A stretch of DNA of 64,000 nt from Leptidea sinapis (taxonomy: Eukaryota > Arthropoda > Insecta > Lepidoptera > Pieridae): the NCBI RefSeq assembly GCF_905404315.1, contig NC_066275.1, positions 1,674,001 to 1,738,000 on the forward strand, written 5' to 3'. The notes beneath the pieces were generated by a model. It was not told where the DNA came from. It was given only the letters and a program-made list of their open reading frames with translations, and searched no databases. Within the stretch, counting starts at the first letter, position 1; every line of letters begins with the position of its first letter. Shown here piece after piece: positions 1-12,209 of the stretch. The translations under genes and the position numbers were made by a program.

Positions 1-622
1 CAACTATCGGCAGCGGTCTTCCCGAACAGATACGACTTAGGGCCCTTCAAGAAAAAAGCATACTCCCACCTTAAAGGCCGGCAACGCATTTCTTGACACA
101 CCTGTTGTTGCGGATGTCCATGGGCGGTAGCCTCACCTCTCCCCATCCCGTGAGCCTCTTGCCCGTTTGCCCCCTCTCATATAAAAAAAAAAACCGACAG
201 TCCACTGTGCAGAGCCTGCATGGAGGCAAAAGAACAGCCGCACATATAATTCTAGAGTGTAGGGTGTGGCCATATACCGGGCCAAACACCTGGGGTCACC
301 GAGGTCTCTCCCCGAGGTCATGGGTGGCATCAAAGGTATCAAATTCAAATTCAAATATTTTTATTCAAAATAGGATGTGACATCACTTATCGAAAGTCAA
401 AAACTAGCACCCATTCCAAAAAGACTCAGACCTGAGAAGAATGGGCGAAACAAACTCAGTTTGATAAAACTACCTTGAGGAGCTGGGATAGTAGAATTAG
501 CCGCTCACTACGCCTCGCTAAATAGAGCCCGTGATAACCTTTAACTGTGAAATAGTAAATAATAATTACCTAAACGTATTCAAACAAAGTTGAAGTTTCC
601 GTCACAACAATCGCAATCATTT
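1..622. repeat. Tandem duplication, first (partial) copy
   Basis: This block is repeated at 1735-2356 with only scattered differences, for example small indels in the A-tract near 182 and single-base changes near 132 and 267. It is mosaic: the 3' end of a family A LINE (1-193, plus), a C-terminal scrap of another LINE with RACMEA and LEC motifs (about 194-340), and a minus-strand LINE tail (345-622). The identity stops abruptly at 622/2356, which fixes the right edge of a unit of about 1,735 bp. The left edge lies outside the window. Confidence 0.9.
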
Positions 623-1925
623 AGCACGGTTTCCGTCAGGGTCGCTCAGCTGGTGATCTTCTTGCGTACCTCACCCATAAATGGGCGCAAGCGGTTGAGT
701 CGAAGGGAGAGGCGTTGGCGGTGAGTTTGGACATAGCGAAGGCCTTTGATCGGGTGTGGCATAAAGCACTTATAGCGAAACTGCCATCCTATGGGCTTCC
801 CGAGAAGTTGTGCAGATGGGTCACTAGCTTTTTGGCTGATCGGAGCATCAAGGTTGTTATCAACGGTGTATGCTCCGACTTAAAACCCATAAACTCTGGT
901 GTCCCGCAAGGCTGTGTGCTATCCCCTACGCTGTTTCTTCTGCATATCAATGATATGCTGCAAATCAGCATTATTCATTGTTATGCAGATGACAGCACGG
1001 GGTATGCTTCCTACACCGCCCGTGCCAACATGTCCGGGGATAGCGTCGACGAGAACCGGATCAAACTTGTGTCTGAAATCGAGACTATGCTTTGCAAAGT
1101 CTCGGAATGGGGCCGACAAAATTTAGTTCAATTCAACCCCAAGAAGACACAAGTTTGTGCGTTCACCACTAAAAAGTCTCCCTTTGTCGTATCCCCTCGA
1201 TTCGAGATCACTCCTCTAACTGCCACAGCCTGTATTGGCATACTTGGCGTCGATATATCGAGCGACGTTCAGTTCCGTGGTCACTTGGAAGAGAAGGCCA
1301 AACTGGCCTCTAAAAAGCTTGGTGTACTCAGTAAGGCGAGACAGTACTTCACTAAAAGCCACCGCCTGCAACTTTATAAGGCGCAAATTCGGCCTCACAT
1401 GGAGTACTGTTCTCACCTCTGGGCGGGTGCTCCCCAATACCAGCTTCTTCCATTTGACCGCATACAACGAAGAGCGGCTTGAATCATCGACGATCAAGTC
1501 ATCTCCGATCGGCTTGATTCTCTATCATTGCGTAGAGATGTGGGTTCTCTCTGCATCTTCTACCGCATTTATCACGGGGAGTGCTCAGAGGAGCTATTCA
1601 GGTTGATTCCAGCGGCCGAATTCCACCATCGGACATTACGTGCAAAGTACCATCCGCATCACGTAGACGTCTGGCATTCCACAACCGCGCGTTTTCTTCG
1701 AAATTTCTTGCCTCGCACAGCCACTTTGTGGAATCAACTATCGGCAGCGGTCTTCCCGAACAGATACGACTTAGGGCCCTTCAAGAAAAAAGCATACTCC
1801 CACCTTAAAGGCCGGCAACGCATTTCTTGACACACCTGTTGTTGCGGATGTCCATGGGCGGTTGCCTCACCTCTCCCCATCCCGTGAGCCTCTTGCCCGT
1901 TTGCCCCCTCTCATATAAAAAAAAA
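623..1925 (+). pseudogene. Family A LINE, 5'-truncated reverse transcriptase
   Basis: The reading frame is open from 625 with no start codon, so the copy is 5'-truncated. It holds the RT core: LDIAKAFDRVWHK with the first catalytic Asp, PQGCVLSPTLF, and the catalytic YADD near 981. The C-terminal region (YRIYHGECSEELF, FLPRTATLWN, FKKKAYSHLKGRQ) runs to about 1830. One nonsense codon (TGA at 1480-1482, in RRAA*IIDD) breaks the frame. A short 3' UTR and A-tract end it near 1925. No RNase H follows. The organisation resembles Jockey/CR1-group EN-RT LINEs; I am sure of the RT, less so of the clade. Confidence 0.85.
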
Positions 1926-2356
1926 ACCGACAGTCCACTGTGCAGAGCCTGCATGGAGGCAAAAGAACAGCCGCACATATAATTCTAGAGTGTAGGAGTG
2001 TGGCCATATACCGGGCCAAACACCTGTGGTCACCGAGGTCTCTCCCCGAGGTCATGGGTGGCATCAAAGGTATCAAATTCAAATTCAAATATTTTTATTC
2101 AAAATAGGATGTGACATCACTTATCGAAAGTCAAAAACTAGCACCCATTCCAAAAAGACTCAGACCTGAGAAGAATGGGCGAAACAAACTCAGTTTGATA
2201 AAACTACCTTGAGGAGCTGGGATAGTAGAATTAGCCGCTCACTACGCCACGCTAAATAGAGCCCGTGATAACCTTTAACTGTGAAATAGTAAATAATAAT
2301 TACCTAAACGTATTCAAACAAAGTTGAAGTTTCCGTCACAACAATCGCAATCATTT
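1735..2356. repeat. Tandem duplication, second copy
   Basis: This repeats 1-622 in the same order: family A LINE 3' end, C-terminal scrap of a second LINE, then a minus-strand LINE tail. The sequence from 2357 on is unrelated to that after 622, so the array ends here. Confidence 0.9.
1928..2075 (+). pseudogene. C-terminal scrap of an RNase H-type LINE polyprotein
   Basis: The frame reads DSPLCRACMEA, then after a 2-nt slip ILEC, then YRAKHLW and LPEVMGGIKG. This resembles the Cys-His region after RNase H in I/R1-type LINE polyproteins. It lies between the A-tract of a family A LINE and a minus-strand LINE tail, and is repeated at about 194-340. The clade call is from memory of the motif. Confidence 0.5.
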
Positions 2357-2961
2357 CGTAGAAATAAAATTACTTTAAACAAATACGGCCTTACAAACAA
2401 AAAAGTAGGTATAAAGTTTTACCTGAGAAAATGCAAATGTTTACAAATAGAGTTTTTGCTTATCATTGGGCTATTCGGACGTGTAACGTTTCCCGCGTTT
2501 ATTTGCACGACTGCTTCACATCCGGAAATCTTCAGAATTATCATTGTACTGACAGTGCGATATAGTCAACATATAGCATATGTACAATATGCTTGGCGTA
2601 TTCTCAGATATAAGTTTACACTTAGTTTATTTGTAAGGCTGATAAAGTTAATCTCAGGTTCCGTCTGTAGCCTTTTAGCCTGAGCATTAGCAGAAGCCCT
2701 GTTTCTGAAATATAAAAGTGTAAAGAACAAAGCCAGCTATTTAATATTCCGTTGAAAGAAAATTGCAGTCAATACTCCTTTGTTAGTTTTAGCCTTCGAT
2801 ATTGTAGCCATTTTGATTTCTGTTATAATTTATTAGTGATCAACAATCTTGATATTAAGTTGCTATAATGCTCTTGTGATTGATCTTAACGTTTTTTCAA
2901 TGGATAATTTATCTTTATCGATAATTTGTCTACATAGAGCCTGTTGCTGTTAGACAATAGA
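2357..2961. other. AT-rich stretch without recognisable gene
   Basis: No supported gene. The 119-codon open frame at 2324-2683 begins inside the duplicated repeat and shows no known motif. Confidence 0.5.
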
Positions 2962-3023
2962 CCAGTGGGAGGCTCCTTTGCACCGGATGTTGGCTAGTAT
3001 ATGGGTACCACTTACCACCACTT
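2962..3023 (+). repeat. S repeat, 5' fragment
   Basis: Matches the S family 5' end (CAGTGGGAGGCTCCTTTGCA and the following GGTACCAC) and then diverges. Confidence 0.7.
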
Positions 3024-3500
3024 ACTACGTGTGGACGTTATGTATATTAACTAATAAGATAGCTGTTGGTCTTCCTAATAAATTAATAAATTAATATTTA
3101 ACAAATACACTGCAAGTCGCATTTGATTCGTTGTACAACTCTGTGATATGGATTGAACGCGACCTATCTTTAAGACTTACTTAAAGATTTCTTATGCCAT
3201 TAATAATCTATCAAAACATTCAATTTACAAATAGAAAACAAACGAAGAACGCGTTACAAATGGATTTTCATACAACTTTTACGGACGAATAACGTAATAA
3301 ACGTTGCACTTTCAGCTCGATTGTCAGATGAATAGGAAACCACATTTCGAGAAGGTGTAGTACAAAATTTAGTGGTCCCACTGGAAGATCAGCGCAGCTA
3401 CAGTAGTCAGCATTATGCTGAAGTGTGACTAATTTGTGACAAACACTCGAATTTGTAATTTGTTTTGTATATATGTTTTTTCTATTATATTATGTAAATA

Positions 3501-3875
3501 CCGCATTTATCACGGGGAGTGTTCCGAAGAGCTGTTTAACCTGATTCCTGCCGCCGAATTTCACCATCGCACGACACGCCACAAGTTAGGATATCATCCC
3601 CACCATCTGGATGTGTGGCGGTCCTCCACAGTGCGGTTTTCAAGAAGCTTTCTCCCTCGTACTACAAAGCTGTGGAATGAGCTTCCTTGTGCGGTGTTTC
3701 GGGGACGATACGACATGGGTACCTTCAAAAAAAGCGCGTACACCTTCCTTAAAGGCCGGCAACGCTCTTGTGATTCCTCTGGTGTTGCAAGAGATTGTGG
3801 GCGGCGGTGATCACTTAACAACAGGTGACCCGTACGCTCGTTTGTCCTCCTATTCCATAAAAAAAAAGAAGCCAA
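3501..3875 (+). pseudogene. Family E LINE, 3' end only
   Basis: Begins inside the ORF at YRIYHGECSEELFNLIPAAE and runs through FLPRTTKLWNELP and FKKSAYTFLKGRQRS to the family E tail (ATCACTTAACA, then CCTATTCCATAAAA). It is closely similar to the same part of the copies ending at 8,801 and 32,219. This is a 5'-truncated insertion with no function of its own. Confidence 0.85.
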
Positions 3876-4051
3876 GAAATAGATCTGCCCAGGAATTTAT
3901 ATTATATTATAGTTATGAAATTTTTTATTATTTATTAAGTACATCTATTTAATTCTCTTTGTTACATAAAAATTATCAGCAACTATTACTTTACCTAGTA
4001 TAATCTAGATGTTTGATTGTTTATGAAATTTTAAACATATATCTCTGTTAA

Positions 4052-4475
4052 ATTCAAATTCAAATATTTTTATCCAAAATAGGATGTGACATCACTTATT
4101 GAAAGTTAAAAGACTACCACCTATTCCAAAATGAATGCCTCAGGCCTGAGAAGAACGGGCGCAACAAACTTAACGGGATTTTTTTTTCATCAAAAAATAT
4201 GTTTACAAAGTAACATTGTACAAATAAACTTATTATTTAATAGCCTGAGGTTGGTCGCTCCATTCCCAATCTGTGGTATTATTAAGAAAGTCATTAAGTT
4301 ATAGAAACCTTTACCACACAAACGTTTCTTAACAATGCTTTTGAATAACGTAATACTTTTGTTTTTCTGGTATCTTGTTGTAAAGGTATATATACATCGC
4401 CCCACAAAAGACTTACTAACTCGACTTAGCCGAGTAGTAGGCATTATAAGCTTATGTCTGTTCCTGGTGTAAAGT
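4052..4475 (-). pseudogene. Family T LINE, 3' end
   Basis: Read on the minus strand it encodes a LINE C-terminus (FKSIVKKRLCGKGFYN, MTFL), then an A-rich 3' UTR, then the tail AATAAAAATATTTGAATTTG. The same stretch occurs on the plus strand at 52,925-53,365 and, split, at 18,590-19,388. The C-terminal pattern is that of a Jockey/CR1-group polymerase. Truncated. Confidence 0.7.
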
Positions 4476-4479
4476 GTAT

Positions 4480-5700
4480 AATATCATATATAAAATCTGT
4501 GACTTAGTGGAGTTGCAGCCTTTGTTGTATTAGGTGTTAATTTCCTTGTTTACCATGTTTTGTTGTGCGTCTATTAAAATAAATAAGCTTTGGGAATTTG
4601 GCTTCAAGAAAAGATCCAATACGGATGGCACGTATCTATCCATAAGTATCGCCGCGTGGGTGCTCAATATATTTAAGTATTTTGAGTAATAGACAATTAA
4701 GACATTGACTATCAATTTTATAATTAACTTTAAAAAAAAACTTAATTCTCAAATTCATTATATATATACTTTTAAACAAAATATTAAATGTATTTAGAGA
4801 TACAACTTTTATAAAATATTTTGCGCCATAATTAAATACTATTTAGGGCATATAAAATATTTTACAAAAGAGATACATTACCACTATTCAGTCGAAGCAA
4901 AGTAATTTCGTGTATATTTTTTCAAAGCAACTTCATTATAATATAAACCTGAACGGTAGAAACTGGAAAGGCTTACTCCTACGTCATACTTACCATTTTC
5001 CTATTAAAATAAAAGTTCATGTTTCACAAGACTGTTTAGTAATTCTAAAGGACCTTAAACATTGAGTTATGTTGAGATTTTCTGTTAATCGAATCATCAT
5101 AGGAAATAATATAATGGATATAGTCTTAGTAATAAAAAGATTTAAAACAAAACTAAAAGAGGCAAATATTGAGCTGAATAATTATTTATTTTATTTTCAC
5201 TTTCGATCGTGGGTCGCGCAGATAGTTCGTAGAAAAAATATTTGCGTGCATACAATGTACACATGTCAGAACTGAGGTTTCACTTCAGACATGTGTGCAT
5301 GAACCTCTAAAGAGCTTATGTAGTCCTGGTACATGTTGCTAGGATGACATGTGATTTCAACCGCTATGAAAGACATTACTGTCACCGCTACCATATTTAT
5401 GTTCTCCTAGTGTCTATGTAGTAATACGCCGTGCGCATGACGTCAGAATATATTAAGGTATACTCGCGTCATAAATAAGACAATCTCTTCTTCAACCATG
5501 AAGTTATGTGTCTGTCTCTTTTTACTTTCGCTTTTACGTTTCATCGACTTTCAAATTATTTTTTACGACGCTTAAGAAGTTTATCACTTCAAAAACTGAA
5601 TGAGGTATTTCTAAGCAACGTCACATTTAGGTATCTTTTCTACGGCCATTTCGAACAAAGATCATGATGTGCATGTATATCTGTAGGTATACAGCTGACG
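4480..5700. other. AT-rich stretch, nothing identified
   Basis: Only short open frames without recognisable domains and no repeat shared with the rest of the window. Confidence 0.4.
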
Positions 5701-5711
5701 TGTTGTTCAAG

Positions 5712-7044
5712 TGAAAGTCTCGAAAATCGTCTGCGAATCGAAGGTGAGTGATGTATTCGCCGTTAATGTTGATGCCCAGTCCGTTCCAGTCCAGAAGCTT
5801 AAAAACATCTTCCAACGCAGCGGTGAACAGCTTGGGCGATTTGACATCGTCCTGTCTGACTCCCCACTGCAGTCGGATAGGTTTCTATACAAACACTTCA
5901 ACGCTTCGATATATCGGCAATCAATGTGGCACCTCTGGAGAGACTGAAGCACCGCCCAGGTCTCGATGGAACCAAAGGCTTTCTCACAGTCCACGAACGC
6001 CAAGCACACTGGCTGGTTATATTCCTCGGTCTTCTATGTAACCTGCCGCAGCGTATGTATGTGGTCGATGGTGCTAAAGCCTTTTCGGAATCCGGCTTGA
6101 TCGGGAGGCTGGAAGTCATCAAGCCTGCGCACGAGACGATTCGTGATAACCCTAGAAAACAGCTTATATACGAGTACATGGCTTAGAAGTGATATGGGCC
6201 TATAGTTCTTGAAAAGCATTTTATCGCTCTTTTTGAAGAACAGCACCACTATACTTCTGTGCCATGGTTGCGGCGTTTTGCCCTCGAGGATGACGGAATT
6301 GAATAGTTTCTGGAAGATCTTAAATACAGGGGTACTACCAGCTCTCAGAAGCTCAGCTGTAATTCCATCATCACCCGCCGCCTTGTTGTTTTTTAGCTAT
6401 TTTAGGGCCATTCTAATCTCGTACAGGCTGACGTCTGGGATATCTTCGATATAGTGTCGGGCTAATTTGGCTCTCGAGTTTTCAGCCTTGTTGGTAACAG
6501 GTGCCCGTGCGGTCGTGTATAACTATCCGTAGAACTTATCGACTTCCCTCAAAAGTTCGGGTTAAGACGAAACGACCCTGCCGTCACCGGTATTCAGCTT
6601 CGTTAGTTGGCTCTGCCCGATAGACAAATCTCGTGCGAATACTTTTGAGCCTTTGTTACGCTCTATGGCCGCCTTCACACAATCTGTATTGTGGCGGTGT
6701 ATATCACGTGTCAATGACTTGGAGCATTTGAGGGTATAGTCTGAGATTTTTCCGGTTCTTTTTGAACGGCTGGCCTTGGAGAACTTAGACCCAGCCGTTT
6801 GAACAGCTGCCGAGAACCTGTTATTATACTCGTCCACGTCTACGCAGTCACCGAGGCATTCGAAGCGGTTTTGTAATTCAAGTTGAAAGTTTTCGGGGTT
6901 TTGGATCTGGATTGGTGCGGGTCGGAGCATAGACTTCACCAGTCGAGACCGCTCCAGTTTTGGATTGATATTCAATGTGCCTCTTACTATGCGGTGATCA
7001 CTTCCAGTTTGCACTGAGTTGATCACGGAGATATCATTGAATAT
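5712..7044 (-). pseudogene. RTE-clade LINE (RTE1), 3' half
   Basis: Read right to left: endonuclease end (VINSVQTGSDHRIVRGTLNI), linker (6,562-7,026), fingers (NYRPISLLSH, QAGFRKGFSTIDHIHTLRQV), palm (CLAFVDCEKAFGSIETW), and HLRFADD near 5,740, where it is truncated. Several frameshifts separate these pieces, and the palm has Gly where AFD is expected. It joins in order to the endonuclease half at 14,067-15,010, so the two are one element split by inserted DNA. The clade assignment rests on close resemblance to RTE endonuclease-RT proteins known from Lepidoptera. Confidence 0.85.
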
Positions 7045-7054
7045 ATCGTCGTAT

Positions 7055-7795
7055 TAATGGGAAAACCGAATAAGTATCGATTTTTGGAAAACACTTTTTC
7101 TTAAAAAAATGAGAACTATCTAATGGTAAAACCCACATTGCAGTATTACGCAGCGTTACAAAGATAGTGAATGGTAAAAAACACTAAAATAGGATTTTTC
7201 ATAAAAGTTGAGACTTAAAAACAATTATTACAACATATCATCGTTTTAAATTTTTTTTCTACAAAAAAAAAAACAAATTATCTCAATAAATCTCTTTTTC
7301 AAGCTGAAAGTTTCTTTGATACCCATTTTGTTGGTCTACATGCAAAAAATACGATCATGAGTTAGCTGTTTTTCGCTTTAGTGAAACTTTCTTAGCAGAA
7401 CTCGAATATGGAATTAAATCATACCTAACCGAAATAGTACTTTTTACTCGACAATAATTAAGATAATGCTATATAATATTAGAATGAACTTAGTGACGGA
7501 CCTCAAAACTGATGCTTTGTTTTTAGCTAGTGGGCTGCAGTTAAATTACAAAAAAACAGGCAAAAATTGTATGACCTATATGCGGAGCGACAATGTTACT
7601 CTAGTAATGAGTTCAAACAATAATAATATGTACGATGGTTTTCTAAAATTTTTAAAAAGATTTCAATATTGCTAAGTCTAGGTATATCGATCTAGCTACG
7701 TTTCAATTTAAAAAAAATGGTTTTATCCATGTTTGAATGAGAAACAGCTACAATAACATTAGAATACAAAGGTAAATTTCGCCACTATATACAAG
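7055..7795. other. Unidentified left part of the composite insertion
   Basis: AT-rich. The 69-codon open frame at 7,466-7,675 shows no domain that I recognise. It may be the remnant of a DNA transposon whose other end is at 13.3-14.06 kb. Confidence 0.35.
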
Positions 7796-7798
7796 ACT

Positions 7799-7950
7799 AT
7801 TATAGCTCAGATGGGACATTGGGTGATCCGGAAAGCAGAAGACCCCGGTTCGAATCCAGATGTCCTATTAGTTTTTTTTTGTTCAAGTTTTGTACATTCT
7901 TAAAAATCCGAGCAAGGCTCGGTCGTCCGGATATTACAAGATAAAATAAA
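7799..7950 (+). repeat. tRNA-like SINE fragment
   Basis: An A-box-like TAGCTCAGATGGG and a B-box GGTTCGAATCC lie about 45 bp apart, followed by a T-run and ATCCGAGCAAGGCTCGGTCG. The cloverleaf does not close well, so I read a tRNA-derived SINE head, not a tRNA gene. Confidence 0.5.
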
Positions 7951-7976
7951 CAATATTTCTAACGTATGGTATGGTA

Positions 7977-8672
7977 ACAGGGTATGCTTCTTATACCGGT
8001 CGTGCCAACATGTCCCGCGATAGCGTCGACGAGAACCGGAACAAACTTGTGTCTGAAATCGAGGCTATGCTTTTCAAAGTCTCGGAATGGGGCCGACAAA
8101 ATTTAGTCCAAATCAACCCCAAAACGACAGAAGTTTGTGCGTTCACCGCTAAAAAGTCTCCCCTCGATTCGAAATTACTCCTCTAGCTGCCACAGCCTGT
8201 ATCGGCATACTTGGCGTTGATATATCGAGCGACGTTCAGTTGCATGGTCACTTGGAAGAGCAGACCAAACTGGCCTCTAAAAAGCTCGGTACTCAGAAAG
8301 GTGAAACAGTACTTCACTAAAAGCCATCACCTGCAACTATATAAGGCGAAAATTCGGCCTCACATGGAGTACTGTTCTCTGGGCGGGTGCTCCCCAGTAC
8401 CAGCTTCTTCCTTTCTACCGCACACAACGAAGAGCGGCTCGAATCATCGACTAATCATCTCCAATCAGTTTGGTTCTTTGGCGTTGCGTAAGGATATGGG
8501 TTCTCTCTGCATCTTCTATCGCATTTATCACGGGGAGTGCTCAAAGGAGCTGTTCGGGTTGATTCGAGCAGCCGAATTCCACCACCCGCATTATGTTGAC
8601 GGCTGGCATTCCAAAACCGAGCGTTTTGCAAGACACTTCTAGACTATCGCACAGCCACTTTTTGGAATCAAA
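7977..8672 (+). pseudogene. Family A LINE, internal fragment
   Basis: Starts just after the YADD box (GYASYTGRANMSRDSVDENR) and continues through WGRQNLVQINPK and YRIYHGECSKELFGLI. It has frameshifts near 8,165 and 8,290 and small deletions relative to 1,000-1,740. It ends before the 3' UTR, abutting RTE2 sequence at about 8,672. Confidence 0.8.
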
Positions 8673-8800
8673 ATTTGAGCCAAGGTAGTTGAACTGATCC
8701 ACGGTTTCATAGCTCTCCAGGAGATCAGTGCGTGGGATATCTGCGAAGCGATCGACAACCTTGGTTTTGGCCGTATTTATTGCCAGACCCATCATGAGTC
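8672..8800 (-). pseudogene. RTE2 LINE, post-catalytic segment
   Basis: Minus-strand frame MMGLAINTAKTKVV, RTDLLESYETVDQFNYLGSNF: the region after the catalytic box in RTE-type LINEs. It continues in register from LLDKLEATSL at 12,210 once the family E LINE between them is removed. Confidence 0.75.
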
Positions 8801-8861
8801 TTTTTTTTTTTTTATGGAATAGGAGGACAAACGAGCGTACGGGTCACCTGGTGTTAAGTGA

Positions 8862-11800
8862 TCACCGCCGCCCACATTCTCTTGCAACACCAGAGGAATC
8901 ACAAGAGCGTTGCCGGCCTTTAAGGAAGGTGTACGCGCTTTTTTTGAAGGTACCCATGTCGTATCGTCCCCGAAACACCGCACAAGGAAGCTCATTCCAC
9001 AGCTTTGTAGTACGAGGGAGAAAGCTTCTTGAAAACCGCACTGTGGAGGACCGCCACACATCCAGATGGTGGGGATGATATCCTAACTTGTGGCGTGTCG
9101 TGCGATGGTGAAATTCGGCGGCAGGAATCAGGTTACACAGCTCTTCGGAACACTCCCCGTGATAAATGCGGTAGAAGACACACAATGAAGCGACGTCTCT
9201 ACGCAACGCCAAGTGATCCAGCCGTTCACAGAGCACTGAGTCCCCGACAATTCGAGCTGCTCTACGTTGCACGCGGTCAAATGGATCGAGCAGATACTGG
9301 GGTGCACCAGACCAGAGATGACAGCAATACTCCATGTGTGGCCGGACCTGCGCTTTGTAGAGCGCTACAATGTGGGCCGGCTTGAAGTATTGCCGTGCTC
9401 TATTGATGACGCCCAGCTTCTTCGAAGCCAATTTGGCTTTGCCCTCCAGATGGCCACGGAATTGGCAATCGCTCGAGATTTCGAGACCCAGTATTCCGAT
9501 ACTAGGCGCGGCTTTAAGAGAAGTGTTCTCGAAGAGCGGTGATACGACAAATGGGGTTTTTTTAGTGGTAAACGCGCAAACTTGAGTCTTCTGGGGGTTA
9601 AATTGGACAAGGTTCAATTTACCCCATTCCGCGACCTTCTCGAGAGAGGACTCGATAGAAGACACAAGTTTCTCCCGGCACTGGTCGACGATTTCCCGAG
9701 AGAGACCTGCATGGCCCGTGTATACGGCATCACCAGTGCTGTCATCTGCATAGCAATGCATGTTGGAGGTGTCCAACATGTCATTGATATGCAGAAGAAA
9801 CAGCGTAGGAGATAGCACACAGCTTTGGGGCACTCCAGCATTCACGGGCTTCGGGTTCGAGCAATATCCGTCGACAACGACCTGTATGCTACGCCCAGTG
9901 AGGAAGCTGGAGGTCCACTTGCACAAGCTCTCGGGAAGCCCAAATGATGGAAGTTTTGAGAGGAGCACCTTGTGCTATACACGATCAAAGGCCTTCGCTA
10001 TATCCAGGCTAACTGCCAGGCCTTACCCCTTGCTTTCAATAGCCGCCGCCCATCTATGTGTTAGGTATACCAGAAGATCACCTGCCGACCGTCCATGGCG
10101 AAAGCCGTACTGTCAGTCGTTGATCAACTGGTGACCCTCTAGGTATACTAAAAGCTGGTGGCTAATTATGCTCTCCATGATTTTGGAGAGCAGGGAGGTG
10201 ATAGCAATAGGCCTGTAGTTCGCCGGATCCGAACTGTCTCCTTTTTTTTGGATCGGATGGACAAGGGCTGACTTCCATGAGCCAGGGACTACGCCTTTGG
10301 AATAAGAGTGCCGGAATAAACGCGTTAGCACCGGCGTCAACTCAGGGGCACACGTTCTAAGCACGATTGGAGAAATGCCATCCGGCCCGCACGACTTCCT
10401 GACGTCCAACGAAAACAGAGCTCGCCTAACAGTTTTCTGTCTGAACTGTACTTCAGGCATAGAGCTCTGACACCGCGGGATGGTCGGCGGTGTTTTTCCG
10501 TTGTCGTCAAGAGTCGAGTTGGAGGCGAAAAGAGCGCACAGGAGCTCGGCTTTCTCTTTTGCCGTATGGGCCAGGGTGTCATTCCTCATGTGCAACGGCG
10601 GCATGGACGGCTGGCTGAAGTTACCAAGAGTAGCTTTCGACAACGACCAGAACTTGCGTGTTCCGGTCGGGTAACTGGAAAGCTGCTCGCCGATTTTGAC
10701 GACGTGCTTAGACTTCGCACGGGCGATTTGCCGCTTAAAAAATCTGGAGGCACGGTTATATTTCCTCTTAAGAACTTTGCAGTTCGGATCCTTTGTGCCC
10801 AGCGCCGCAACCCAAGTTCGATACGCCTGTTTTTTGCAGTCAGATGCTGCTTTAACTGACGCATCGAACCAGGGCTGTGCCACCGATCGGTACTACAGAG
10901 CTTGGTATAAAAATATCCATGCCCTGCAGAATCACATCGCCTACTGCAATGGCGCAGGCACTAGGATCATCCGAAGGGAAACAAACCTTGCCCCAAGGGT
11001 AGGATGCAAAAAAGGAACGCATCCTATCCCAATCTGCTGACTTGTAGTGCCAAACGTGGCGGGTCGCTGGTGGTCTGTGACGTTGGCGTCGGATAGGCAC
11101 TACACTCCTGACCAGGCAATGGTCGGACGTTCCGAGAGGGGCGTCGACAAAGACCTGGTAACCATCGGGATGTGTAGTCAGCAGAAGATCTAATAAGGTC
11201 GGCATGTGGCTATCCACATCCGCGAGCCGCGTTGGCGACTCAACCAATTGGGACAGACCATACGCCAATGCAAAATTATGCACAGATCGCCCTGCGTAGT
11301 CTGTGGTACGTGATCCAAGCCATTCGCCATTGTGCCCGTTGAAATCACCCAAGACCACGATTTCAGCGGAGGGGATCTGTGCAAGCACGACGTCAATTGC
11401 TGCTTGAACGCAGCCCATGAGATGATCGGTTTCTGCGTTACCACTATGGGACCTGTAGACACACGCATAGATACGGACGCGGTCGTCTAAATCTACGCGG
11501 AGCCAGAGAGTAGACAGGTCCCTACCCTCAAAATGCCGAGACGGCGACAGCAGATATCCTCCCTAACGTACACACATACCCCGGCATGAGGCAAAAAGTT
11601 GTGCTCAATTTTGTACCCGGGGTACGTTAAATATGACGTATCGCTAGGTCGAGATATCTGCGTCTCCGTAAGGAAATACAAGGCCGGCTGCGCCGTCTCA
11701 AGGTGGTGGTGGACGGCGATTAGATTGGAGTGAATTCTCCTGATATTGCAAAAGTCCACGTTGAGCGTGGAGCGGGGTGCCGTGGTGTTACTGCCTCGTT

Positions 11801-11939
11801 TGTCCTCGGTTATGCGCGGTTCTGTGCCCACCCCAGAATACGAAGGGCGGCCCGAGCGAGAGTGCTCGGGGAGGGATTCTCCGGCTCTGGTAGAGCTGGT
11901 ACCCTCCTGGGGTAATATCTTTTTACGGACCGCTCTCAT
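8862..11939 (-). pseudogene. Family E endonuclease-reverse transcriptase, broken ORF
   Basis: Start chosen at 11,939, the first Met ahead of the endonuclease. In order: AP-endonuclease (LNVDFCNIR; VVLGDFNGHNGEWLG near 11,340; TSDHCLVRS near 11,120), linker, fingers (SGPDGISPIVL type, NYRPIAITSLLSKIM), palm (LDIAKAFDRV; PQSCVLSPTLF; YADD near 9,740), and C-terminal FKKSAYTFLKGRQ. Frame changes fall near 11,500 and 10,870. In-frame stops lie at 10,113-10,115, 10,023-10,025 and 9,975-9,977. Catalytic YADD is intact but the frame is not, so it is inactive. Confidence 0.85.
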
Positions 11940-12131
11940 AATTTGTGTGTGTGGGGGGGGGGGGGAAGGGATGGCCTCCGGTCCTCGACACTAACCTATG
12001 CGAAACATAGCGGCACTAGGCCGCTACTTCACGCCGGTATTCTGTGCGAGTGTGGTAATTAACCCGGACGAGTCTGGCCCGATTGTGCTGACGTCATAAG
12101 ACGGCAGCGTGACTCTCCCACTTCTAAAAAG

Positions 12132-12161
12132 CCCTTAGTCGCCTCTTACGACACCCATGGG
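12132..12161 (-). other. Shared LINE 5' UTR module, copy 1
   Basis: In LINE sense this reads GGTGTCGTAAGAGGCGACTA followed by AGGG. It lies in the 5' UTR of the family E LINE and recurs at 14,936-14,966 in the 5' region of RTE1 and at 54,391-54,420. Confidence 0.75.
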
Positions 12162-12209
12162 CCTGGGACTCCCCTATACTTTTTACGCCCCGGAGAAAGT
12201 ACAGGGCAA

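Larger units (their letters stand above)
8801..12209 (-). mobile_element. Full-length dead LINE (family E)
   Basis: About 3.4 kb on the minus strand. The 5' UTR (about 12,209-11,940) contains the shared module at 12,132-12,161. One long ORF follows (8,862-11,939), then the 3' tail ATCACTTAACACCAGGTGAC and ..CCTATTCCATAAA with an A-tract (8,801-8,813 as T). It sits inside RTE2. The flanks show an imperfect short duplication (AGCCT/AGACT). Having a 5' UTR and a complete ORF order makes it the most complete LINE here. It lacks RNase H and looks like a single-ORF EN-RT element of the Jockey/CR1 group. Confidence 0.8.

Noticed and set aside
2324..2683. 119-codon plus ORF as a gene
   Set aside because: Starts inside a duplicated LINE tail, has no motif, and is AT-rich.
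8728..9815. Plus-strand ORFs over the family E LINE
   Set aside because: Antisense shadows of the reverse transcriptase ORF.
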